Shown in pieces: positions 1-10,800 of a stretch of 64,000 nucleotides of DNA. The DNA lies in NCBI GenBank assembly GCA_004794785.1, contig SJOL01006434.1:215166-279165 (forward strand). The letters run 5' to 3'. The notes under the pieces are model-generated. The model worked only from the letters and a program-made list of their open reading frames with translations. It did no database searches and was not told the origin of the DNA. The DNA comes from Opisthorchis felineus. Taxonomy: Eukaryota; Platyhelminthes; Trematoda; Opisthorchiida; Opisthorchiidae. Every line of letters begins with the position of its first letter. The first letter of the stretch is position 1. A program made the position numbers and the translations under genes.

Positions 1-294
1 TTCCAGAAGGAGCGGTAAGCGGTGATCGACCATGACGGCGATGTGGTTTATTTGAGTTCGAGGCTGGTTTGTTGGTGGTCACCACGTTGTCAAGCGATTT
101 CCGCTGTTCCGGAAATTCGTACTGCAAAGGAACAGTCTGTGATCGGCACACATCTGAAGTAAACGATCCACGTTTTCCTTGCGTTTCGTGTTCAATCCAA
201 GACAACCACCCAATCGGGCCCCAGCATCGCTTAGTCTACCTTTCTGGGCGTTCATGTCGCCAGAAACCACAACGATATCTGAGCTTTTAGCCCG
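1..294 (-). mobile_element. LINE endonuclease-domain fragment, decayed, cut by window edge
   Basis: Minus-strand translation gives an apurinic-endonuclease-type domain of a non-LTR retrotransposon: a block reading AKSSDIVVVSGDMNAQKG, a CADHRLFLCSTNFRN block, and after one in-frame TGA (79-81) the block PPTNQPRTQINHIAV, which holds the typical TQIxHIA motif of LINE endonucleases. The stop sits where related elements have an Arg or Cys codon, so the copy is dead. Similarity stops abruptly at about 294, where a + strand reverse transcriptase fragment begins. It resembles a LINE type abundant in trematode genomes; the clade is not assigned here. Confidence 0.82.
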
Positions 295-760
295 TTGTAC
301 CTGGGCTTTTGTATTAGTCCCTGCGGTCTGGTCGACGACAAAGTCAACATTTGGATAAGGAATTCTAGGGCGGCTTTTGTCAGTCCACGGTATCTGTGTT
401 GTCGGCATGACCCCAGCTTATCTGCAAAGGGGCTGTACTTTTGTACGTTTCGGAAACCCGGCCTCTGTGAACAGAAGACGTCGAGAAGATTTGGTGTTTG
501 ATCGCCAGTATCTCCAAAGCCTGCGTTCTGTTTTAGCGCCGCAATACTAATGCCGACGCACATCGAGTAGCTTTTGCAGGAAAACGCGCGTGCGATAGAC
601 GAGTTGATGACACTTCATAGACTTCGCTTGCCTGGTCACGTGCTCCGAATTCTAGAGATCCATTGGCCCAGCAGAGCTCTTTTCATCCTAGTATGTACAG
701 AGTGGAGGCTGTTTAATCAGTTTGGTCATTGTCATCTCTCTGAATGGAGCTCCTGAGGTG
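295..760 (+). mobile_element. LINE reverse-transcriptase C-terminal remnant, frameshifted
   Basis: Plus-strand translation starts with YLGFCISPCGLVDDKVNIW, the conserved YLGS-ISP-G block at the end of LINE reverse transcriptases. The match continues through frame changes: a degenerate YVSETRPL (normally Y-SETWPLR) at about 450-475, VFDRQYLQSLRSV at about 500-540, and LHRLRLPGHVLRI (normally LHRLRWLGHVLRM) at about 610-650. Several shifts and stops make it non-functional. It faces away from the endonuclease fragment at 1-294 and joins it directly, which suggests one 5'-inverted insertion. Confidence 0.78.
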
Positions 761-2780
761 CGGCTGACTCATTGGTGATTCTGTCCGTCCAGGCTGTTGC
801 TTCCAGTTCACAGCTTCACATTTGTACATATTCTCCATCAACGAGGCATGCTACGACGCTGTCAGAACTGCGTCCCCACTTCATTGTTTTGAGCCGTCAC
901 CTCCACTGCGCAGTTCTCATCCCACTCGATTTTTCCCCAGTGAAGAAAACTTGCAACTAGAACCATTTCACCATTAGCGCATTACTGGTACAGTACTAGC
1001 TGGTGCTGCTGATTCTGATGGGGTTGATGATAGCGGGTGGAGTATCTGAAACTATTTAGGTTTTAGGCAATCGATGTTGCTGGGCCGTAGCTAGAAGAGG
1101 CCGGTACCAGAATACGGGTTTTTGAAACAAATCCAGCACAAATTTGCGTTTATCTGGTCACTCGCTGCACGCACCAAGTTATCATCTTCCGAGAAGACTT
1201 GTTTTCCATGCCATATTTCGAATTCCATGGGTTAAAAATTGGCACTGTATACTTGAAATGACAGGAAGTGTAAGGTTGCTCAAGGTTTCCCGTAAATCTT
1301 GTAATTACGGTCATATAAAGGTTACTGATAGGAAATGTCGCTGCTGACGGCATTCTGAAACACATCCAGTTGAGCAGTGTCATAAGCTAGAGATTCATCT
1401 GAGATTTAGTTGCATTTTTCTTTGAGTCTTTCAGTATGTGATCTGACGGAAGGGAAAAACAGGATTTCGAAAAATTCTCATCCGTTAATGTGGCCTCTTC
1501 TTGGACGGGGTCTCTATATCCCCACAATTGGATGATATCACTGTAATTACGGTCACTAACTGATGTCAGTAGGTTTAGTGTCCTCAGTTTGTATCCAGAT
1601 TACCTGAGTCAGCGCTTGGATTTGTGGACACTCCAGATGTTCATGATCGAGCTCCGTTCCCATTGCCACTTCTTTTCCAGTAAAGAGCTTCATTCAAATG
1701 AGTGAGTGTGGTTGTACGACAGTCTGGCCTTTTTGTTCTCACGTTACTGTTGCTATCCCTGACGGATCGTCATATTCTTTTCGTGCTTGGCGCGACGAGT
1801 CTTTGACAGCGCGTAGTACCTTCTGATCTAAACTACCCTTATGCGTAGTGAGCAAAGCAGTATTTCACAGTTTTTCATGACATTTTATTCCTTCACTCTG
1901 TTCATGCTTCAAATTCAGTGATGGGTGATGATGATACTGGTGACGATGGTAATGGTGGCGATGATGGCGATGGTGATGATGGTGAACTTGGACTGTGGTT
2001 CTTCCTAACCTGTATTCGCTCGGAGTAAGGCGTTTGTGAATGTGCTGAGCACTTGATCACTTTCTCCTCAGGCGTTTGTTGCAGTACCGTTCAACGCTGT
2101 CTCTCTGTCAGTGGTTAGACTTCTATCAAGCAAATATCGTACATACGAGTGGCGTTCTATCACGGGTTTTATTATTTGGTTGTGTTCTGGACGTGAGTGA
2201 TCTCACTTCTTGCTGTCTTCCCAAGCTTATTGGTGAACAGCTAAGTCGTTGACTGACTTTACATTTCTGCATAACAATAAAAGCTACGTTGGGTTGGAAT
2301 GTATTGCCTTTGTGTCCGGGATATGCTAGAACCCATTGCCGTATTTGTTGTGGTTTGTCGTTATATCTGTCCAGGATAACTGTTTAACAGCCGCCTGGGC
2401 ATCCGAGCTCCACGCCAATCTTTATTACGTAACAGTAGGCCCACTTGTGGTCTCTGTGCTGTTAACCATGGGCTCTCTATTTGAAGTTGGCTTTGTGCCT
2501 TTTATGACTTTCCAATTTTGTTCCTGCATACAACTGACACCTCATCATTCATAGCGTCGTTTAACCCATGCGTTCGCAACGATCCGAACTAAGTGGGTAT
2601 TTTCCGAAATCAGATACACGGGTCTGTTTGGCGACCCAATGTTCCACCATCCACTCGTGGTACCTTAAGAAAATGGGAACAGAACTATTGAAGTGCATTT
2701 CCGCGCAGAGTATGAAAACTCGTGTGATCGGATGAATTAACGTTGTATTTTCCTGATTATTTGCGATTTTTTTTCGTTTC
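761..2780. other. 5' flank of PWP2, no recognised gene
   Basis: Only short ORFs without recognisable similarity. The 775-960 part may be the worn end of the LINE at 295-760. A degenerate GAT/GGT repeat lies at 1919-1984. No convincing TATA box was seen close to the PWP2 start. Confidence 0.5.
1919..1984 (+). repeat. degenerate GAT/GGT trinucleotide repeat
   Basis: About 66 nt of imperfect GAT, GGT and GGC triplets on the + strand. LINE 3' ends elsewhere in the window finish in a similar (GAT)n tail, so this may be an expanded LINE tail, but no LINE body is visible directly upstream. Confidence 0.7.
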
Positions 2781-2782
2781 AG
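2765..2782 (+). promoter_or_regulatory. strong 3' splice acceptor upstream of the PWP2 start codon
   Basis: A run of T residues, then cgtttcag ending at 2782, forms a near-ideal acceptor 86 nt before the ATG. A second acceptor-like site (ccttaccacag) ends at 2855. Either could be the acceptor of a 5' UTR intron or of spliced-leader trans-splicing, which flatworms use on many mRNAs. The sequence alone cannot tell which. Confidence 0.5.
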
Positions 2783-2868
2783 GTCAGGTATTACCTAAAG
2801 TTCTTCCACTTGTTTGGATTTTTGCCCACGCATTCAGTTGGATCTCCTTACCACAGGCCATAGCCTCA

Positions 2869-2886
2869 ATGCGGTTGAACTTCAAA
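2869..2886 (+). CDS. PWP2: PWP2 exon 1 (residues 1-6)
   Basis: Six codons, MRLNFK, matching the first six residues of human PWP2 (MKFAYR). The donor gtactac follows in phase 0. The ATG is chosen because the alignment to the family starts exactly here; such a small exon would be missed by most gene finders. Confidence 0.88.
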
Positions 2887-4783
2887 GTACTACATTTTAT
2901 CCATCAGTTCCATCCAAATAGTTCTCCAATTTATTTGGAACTGCATACAAATGCGGAAATATATTGTTCACTTCGAATGGTTGTGGACTTCTGAGTCCAG
3001 TGGGTAATCAAATCAATGTATATGATTTGCAAACGTAAGCGAAGCTACCTACTCACATAATTTGTTCAGAGACGAATCGACAACCCTGGATGTGAAGTCT
3101 TTCTTTAACATACGCCATATGGCTCTTTCTCCATCAGTTTCCATGCTTGTGGCTGTGAACGATGGTCAGTCAAGTTTTGTTCTAACTTCCTCCCCTTGAC
3201 AACAGCTGGTGAAGCGTCCATCATATCTCTTATATCCGGATCGGTAGTATCCGTCTACCCATTGAAACATCCGGTGACTGCACTCTCTTTCAGTCCAGAT
3301 GGAAAGTCAGTTTTTACGTTCGTTTAGTAACCCCAGCCCAGATTCCTTGCAATCGCAAAAGGCCACTGTGTCATGCTGTTTTTTGCACCGGGTTGTCAGA
3401 GGCAATTCAATCATCTGGAACTGTATCGAGTGTATTATGGTTTCCTAGATGATGTAACATCCATCGATTGGTCCACAGACTCTTGGTAAGGTAGTCATTA
3501 CTCACACTTATCGCATCTTCGTTCAGCGTTTTTCTTGCGGGTTGTTCGGACAACAGCTGCAGAGTATTTTCTGTTCATAGACTAAAAAAGCTTGTCGTAT
3601 ATACACTTTCTGGGCATCGGAACCCAGTAGTCGGTGGATTCTTTATGCACAATTCGCTAGATGTCATCACTGTCAGTACAGATGGTGAATTATGTGTTTG
3701 GGACGCGAATTACAAGCTGAATGAAGTTGAATTCGATGACACTGCAACTAAAGGGAAAGTCTTATTTCGATTAAATAAAAGGTAAGTATTGTAGACCGTT
3801 CCTCGTTTTGCACAATACGCTGGTGTCCTGCGTAGAATTGTTGTTGGGTTTTCAGAAACTTGATTTTAGCATATTCTTATCCCATGACACATTTTTTGAT
3901 TAACTGATCCACAAGATACTTGAGGAATATAACCGACTTAAATACTTTAATTATGTTGTATGCTTGCGAGACATGGCCTCTGGCGACAGGAGATGTGAGG
4001 CGTGTTCAGGTCTTTGACCACCGATGTGTCAGAAGTGTTGCCGGTGTCGGATGGCGTCAACAAATTCGTAACGAAGTAATTAGGAAACGGGTAGTTGGTT
4101 TTACAGAAGGTGCTTCATTCGCGGAAAAGATCCAGCACGATAAATTGCGATGACTCGGCCATGTGTTACGAATGTCGAGCCATCGTCTACCGCGATGAGT
4201 GTTATTCTCCATGCCTCCTTCCGAGTGGCGCGGACTACGGGATGGACAAATTGGGACCAGGCAGAAGGGTGTGAAAGAGATCACGAAGAGTTTGGGTTTT
4301 GGTGCTGTCCGCCTTCCAAGATGGGGTCTCCGTGTCCTTCCTGCACATGATTGCAGACGTTACAAGAAATGACGGCTGATCAATGTCAGTTTCTTTCCAG
4401 ATTGTCTGACTGAACGCTTGTAGGTGAAGGTACCTCGGAATGCTTGCAGTAGGCCAGCGCCAGGTCCTGGCCCTCATCCACTCTTCTCTTCTTGTCTCTT
4501 TAAGTTTTAAGTTATAGCAGCGAAGCATCAGTGTTGAACACTAATATCATGATGTCGGTGGTGGTGATGATTTAAGTATAATTAGGTGTGACACACATTG
4601 TCAACACTGATGTTGCTGTCTCTGATGATGATGACCGTAATTGGAAAGTAATCGAAAGATTGTTTACTTTGGTTGGAACATACGCTCGCGATGTCGGAAG
4701 CAGGTTTAGCCGTAGTATATTCTAGTATGTCTTTTTTGCTTGATAGACATGCTAGTTGATCACAGTTACGGCGTATATGTGTA

Positions 4784-4828
<45 letters not shown>

Positions 4829-7800
4829 GTAGGTACTGAATGCTTCCGCCACTTTATACAGTTTTTCAACCTCTCAAAGGGTCAAATCTACGGGGATAGC
4901 TCTTGAAGACCATTAATCAGACGTCATCGAACGGCCGGTTCAAGTTAAATCAACGTATCCCATCTTCCCTCCTTATGTCTGTAACTAATCGATGTTTGTT
5001 TACTCAACAACAGATACCGGTACGCTTCAAGTGCGGAGGGCTGTTTGAATGCTCTCGTCACGGCAGTGTCGTTTCACAAACAGCTGCGCATGTTAATAAC
5101 AGGATTTGATTCTGGACATTTAATGCTGCATACAATACCGGATTTCAACCTCATCAGTGAAGTCAAGTGGGTTTTATTCAAATTGTTTTTCGTCACCCGG
5201 TTTACTTAGTTCTATGTTTCTAGTTTTTTGCTTCATTGCTGACATTCATTCACACAAAGCTACCTCTCACAGATGTCAGCTTTTTCATGTAACTTTCTTC
5301 AGGTGAGCTGTGTTACTCTTTAAGTTGTGTGCTATTGGCGGCAAATGTCAACTTACTGCCTGGGCTTTTCAGACCTCGATTACGTCCTTCTTAATGAGAT
5401 TGGGATAACTCAGTGGTTAAGGTGCCAGCTTACGGACCGGAACGCCCGTGGTTCGAACCCAACCTCAGCATCTCGACCGCTCCTGCCTAGGCTTGGGGGC
5501 GAGATGGCTCAAGTGGTTAGAGCGCGGATTTCCTGGCCGGAAGGTCCGTGGTTCGAACCCGACCTCCGCCTCTCGACTTCCCCTGTCTAGGCTTGGGCAA
5601 CCTGGACGTATCCCAGCCCTCGTGCCTCCTTCGGGTGGCATGGCAGCTAGGCACCGAAAGGGTGTTACAGCTGAATGATTATTATTTATTATTATGCTTG
5701 GGCAACCTGGCAGTATTCCAGGCCTTGTGCCTCCTTCCGTTGGCATGGCAGCTAGGTATCGAGAGGGTGCTACTGCTGAATGATTATCCAATTTTTCCTT
5801 CTCAATACGGCCATCTCCACTATAAAGGCTCCATACAAAAACCACCTCTTCAGGGCGACCGTTTTCCAATTCCCCAACTTTCCTCCTTGAACTAGACGAG
5901 GGAGCCCCCATATATACGGCCTTTAAACAAAGTCAAATAGTCACTCATGCATTGAAACAAAGTTGTTGGCATGTTTCTATCGGTAATCTGGCTGCCCTAA
6001 GCAACCCTCCTCATTAGTTTCCAAATCCAAGGTCCTTATCCATTAACCAGGGCATGCTTGTAACATCAGTTTGCATGAATCAAATGGTAGGTAATACAGC
6101 GACCCCACTCTTTCTTCTAGGGGATTGTGATTGGGAAACAGCCTCTGTCACTCAACTGGCACACAGTCATCCGTATTCATCCTTTGAATCGACAGTTCAT
6201 ATTCTCCCTCGGGACACGCACACTCAAACGTATCTGTTGCATTCTTGCCACGTTTTGGACATTGCAAGCCTCTTACATGCGATTCCTGTTGCCCAAGTTT
6301 GGTTTGAATATACTCGGTGTTACAGGACTTCTGGTACCATATGATAGGAAGTGATGAAGCGACGTAAGTTAAGGTTACGTGGTGGGAGTGTTTGGTAGCT
6401 GGTTTACAGATGCTTCGGCAGTTAATCGGACTTGTAAATCAGCAGAGAAAGGACAGGAGTAACAGTTCTCCAAACTGCGACTTCTGCGAAGACCTGGGTT
6501 CACTCGACAATCCGGCGGATACTGGATCATGATTGGCTGTTGGGTCCACACTTTCGAGCAATCAGAACTCGCCTTGATGCAGACAAGCGGTCTGATCTTT
6601 TGGCCAATCGTGTGCGGGATGGGCTTGTTGGACGTAGCAGCGCCTAACTGCGAGTGGTAAAGCGGTATCGGCACGGAATTCCGCCTAACAAGTTTACAAG
6701 CTTTTGTCACGTGCAGCAGAAACATACTTTTGTCCAAGTCTTATTCCCTAGAACAAGACTAGTGTGCTCTCCAGACAGACTAGCTGAGGAGATCGAATTA
6801 TTAAACGTGTACTGCGGTCAAACAACTATCCCCACTGTTTCACTCGAAAACGTCTCAAACTTTCAGACCCTTCTTTAAATTTCAGCTATCCGAAAGCCAT
6901 TTAATCGACCACCAGGCACTCATTCGAGACAAGTCTGAATTGAACTTCGCTGTTCATTAAAGGTTATAGTACGAAGCAGTTGGCCAGGTAGACTGGAATT
7001 CCTTGAACTAATATTGATTAATCGTTTTAGGCCTGTACTCTGGGCTCATTTACTGCTGTGGTTGTATTGACCGTTAACGTTACATTTTAGTCCCGTATCG
7101 ACAATTCCAGTAGCTCTATATTTTGTTTCAATCTATCCCGTTTTAAACGTGTTGTAGCAGAGGACACTGTACGAAATGAATTCTTCCCGCATCAAGCTGA
7201 TCCGGGGACTCCGCAGCCAAGTTTGGACGAATGAATTTAATCGCCATAGGGTCTTTTTATCAAATCCAACTTTCCAGAAGCCGTTTTAGACGTGGTTGCT
7301 CGGTTAACCAGCCAGACAGAACTGGGAGGCGACTTCGACAGAGAGCGGTGGAGCATATTTGGGTTTTTGGATTTTCATCTTGTTTCCGTTAAATGATTCG
7401 TTTTTCTTTATTCCGAAGCTCCTCAGACTGCACGGTTGGTACCACTGTTCATTGTTGCATGGAGGCAACAGTCTACTGAACTGATTATGGAGAACATGTG
7501 ACAGTTGCCATATTCATAGGAACCATAATTATGTTCCAGAATACAGGACTCTGAGGCTGCATGTCTGATGTTGCGCATCGTAGGTCCTATCAAAGACACA
7601 AGCCTTACTGCTGCACTCTTCATTCATGTTCTCGCTTCACCAAATTGTAGGCTGTTTGAGCACGCGATCACCACGCTCACTATAAACCGTTCTGGGGAGT
7701 GGATTGGTGCGGCGACCGAAGATAACGGACAATTGACTGTTTGGGAGTGGCGCTCACAAACGTGTCACTTGAAGGCGCAGTCACATGCAAGACAGATGAC

Positions 7801-10800
7801 AAGTTTGGCCTACTCGCCTGATGGTCTGCATTTGGTAACAGGTGGCCAAGATGCCATGGTGAAAGTTTGGAGAATTTCTGGAGGACGAGCGGTAGTAACG
7901 TTTTCTGAACATACTGCCGCAGTGACAGGGGTAACATTTCCGGCATCAAAAGCGAAAGTCGTGATATCTTCCAGCCTGGATGGCACTGTTCGAGCCCACG
8001 ATCTTGTACGGTATGTTCCTTCTATGCAAGTTTGTTGAGTTACACCTAAGTTCTTTGCTATGCCTGTCTACTTCCCCATTCTGCTCTCCACTTCTGAATT
8101 CGTCGATTAGTTTTTGCAGAGGTTCTGCTTTTGAATCACAATACCAACTTCACGTGGTTTTTCTGCAGCTATCGGAACTTCCGTACACTCTCCGTCCCCA
8201 CTCGACAAGTACAATTTGCCTGTTTGGCCGTTGATGCTCCTGGTAGCCTGGTTGCAGCTGGTGGTCTGGACTCGTTTGAAACGTTTGTGTGGTCGGTGAA
8301 GACTGGTGTTTTGCTGACCGCTCTCACAGGCCATACTGCTCCAGTAAGCTCTCTTGCATTCAATCCAGATGTGGCTGGCTATAGTATAGAACTAGCTTCC
8401 GTTAGTTGGGATGGCACTTTACGTTTGTGGGACCTTACAGGAAATTCCGGAGATGAACACAACCCATCATCTGTCGGCAACACAAAGGAGGTTGTGCACT
8501 TTTCACACGATGGTGAGTCTCATTTCTGTTCCCAGTTGCTTTTTTGAGCTGGACTTGTTTAGAGGGTCAGTTTTTGGGAAGTCGCTCAAACCTTTGATAA
8601 AATGTTTAAAGAGTTCAGTTGCTTGTTGGGCTGCGACTATATTCGCGATAAGTGAAATTGTCTATCGGCGGACTGGATTCTGCATCTTCGGAGTTGGGTC
8701 CACGTGCACGTGACTGTAAACAATGCAAAAAAAGCGCTACTTCGTGGTAGAACTTTGTACTTAACCTTCTTCTGTTTATTCACCAGGTAGTTTGCATGTT
8801 GGGATCCGATATGTTGGGCTATAAACAACGCAAGGGACCTGCCTCTTTTACACGACTTTGCTGCGGCATTACACTCAACCATTGCTGTCTTCATGCTACT
8901 TGCAATTTTACTCAGTAGCTAGTTTGTAAGTTTTTCCTGCCCACATCATAGCCAGCGGATGGTTTCAGTTAACGAAGCCGTAATCTTAGACACTAATTTC
9001 CACTGATCCACCGAACAGCGGAATGAAATGTGTCTATTTTTATCCGTTAAAACATCGTGGCCTGCTAATCAAAATAGTGTCAATTCCAATATGCATTGAC
9101 CCAGTCGACAGTGCTTCGATAAAGTTTCACTGTTATATTGAGCGCAACACACAATTGCGTTAGTTTTCTTCCGCTGTTCGAACGCAATATTTTTGAAGTG
9201 GTCATTTCTCGAACACTTGGGGTAGTAGTTATCAACCTGTCGTAAGCGGCTGATTATCTTCAGTGGATGAACCAGATCTGGATGTGGACGTTTTCTGACT
9301 CGAGGGAACTCACTGTAGTTGGAATTAATATTGCCGCTCGTTCGAGATTTTTAATGAGCGAGCAGAGTGTAACAGGTTTCAGACACTAGGTGGAGCGTAC
9401 CGAACCAGTTTTGCATGAGCTTGACCCTACTGCCTTAAAACCTTGAACTTTTTTTAAGAGGCTTAGAGGCCACTACATTAAAGTAAATTAGAATATTCCA
9501 AGCACAGGTTTTACTTCTGCGCCCTACATGTGTTTTGGAGCTTCTCATCATGGGCGTGTTAAAATTCTTCAGTTATGTAGTTTCGGTCCCTGTTTATTCC
9601 CGCAAAGTCCTTCTCAAAGCAGATTTCTTCCCTAAATTCAGATCTAATGTTACTTGCGTATAACAGAACAATAGGCATACATTTATTGCGCATCTTCATA
9701 GTAATCCCTAAGTTGTACCTTTTGCGAGCTGCGTCAAACATTCTGTTAAGATGACATTGAATCTATGATGACTATGAGCTTGGTTTGTTTTTGGACTCCG
9801 GCTTCGCTCATTCGCAGTAGTAATTTACAATAGAGCTATGCCTACCCTTTCAAGCAAGACGTGTGATAATGCAGGTATAGGTCAGGGAACCTCAATCATA
9901 TAGGTGACTAGTTATCATTCAGACAAGAGCAGTGGTTCCTGGTTAAACACAATCCACCATAGGTAACAAATAATTGGAGTTTTACGAGTTTAATTTTCGA
10001 CGCATAACTTCGGTTGGTGTGAGCGTGATTTTTGAGGAGGCCGTAAAAGTTTTATCGTAGAACACCTGAGTTGTACTTTAAGCGGATTCGCCGTTGACCT
10101 GGCTTCGTCATATAATCTTATTTTGTTCACTTTTTAGACGTTCACTTTTCATCGAAACATCAAAAGTGAGAAACAACACGTTGTACACCTAAGATTACTT
10201 AGAGCTGCAGTTTCACGGCAAACCATGGCCAAGCTTAGAAACTCCTCCAAGTTTGTCTTTCCAGTTGTAATCGCCTGGATAGTTGATTTAAGGATTTTGA
10301 GGGTAGGCGGTTGTCCTTTCTGAAAGGCGCACGTTTAGACAGCTGGTCCAGTGTTCTGTCGCCGCAACCCCCATACTACAATGTCTAGCCTGAACATATA
10401 TGCTTACGTCTTTGGTAGTGGACTGGTAAAGCCAGCTGGAGACCGTTCCATGCGCGGTTTTCATTGAATCTTTGGACCAGTGGTTTCACTCACAGAATCT
10501 TATGCGGGGCTCGTTTACACACACTTATTCAAGAAGTAATACTCATATCCTCTTTTTTGAAATGCTTTTGTAAGTAATTCTTAGTCTTCATTAGGCCATG
10601 GAAATCGTAACTACTCGGTAACGGGCACTGACCTATTACTTTTACTGCTCGAGCACGTGCGTGGCTACCTAACATTTGCCGGTTCCCTGTATATTATTAT
10701 TAGTAGCGTTATTAGGTTATATCAAACAACCAGTAAGTACCATATCTACTGCGCATTATTTTTCCGCCACAAGTGTTCTGTTAAAGTAGAGCGAAACCTT

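Larger units (their letters stand above)
3782..5013 (+). other. PWP2: PWP2 intron 6, 1232 nt
   Basis: First long intron of the gene. It holds a LINE 3' fragment (about 3930-4572) and an (AT)n tract (4786-4824). Ends in a good acceptor, ctcaacaacag. Confidence 0.9.
5167..7650 (+). other. PWP2: PWP2 intron 7, 2484 nt
   Basis: Contains a nested SINE pair at 5400-5787. The stretch 5800-6060 is reminiscent of 55840-56170 (a short-spaced run of CCACCTC/CTCCTT blocks and a shared tcactcatgc), perhaps another dispersed repeat. Nothing recognised between 6060 and 7650. Acceptor ccaaattgtag. Confidence 0.85.

Noticed and set aside
252..563. Minus-strand ORF of 103 codons near the LINE junction
   Set aside because: It is the antisense of the + strand reverse transcriptase remnant (295-501 reads YLGFCISPCG on the + strand).
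4582..4869. Minus-strand ORF with a Tyr-Ile run
   Set aside because: It is the translation of the (AT)n microsatellite at 4786-4824.
5465..5911. 148-codon minus-strand ORF and two + strand ORFs of 115 and 87 codons
   Set aside because: They are translations of the nested SINE copies; tRNA-derived SINEs do not encode protein.
8411..8894. ORFs on both strands around exon 9
   Set aside because: They overlap PWP2 exon 9 in other frames or run into intron 9, with no conserved residues.
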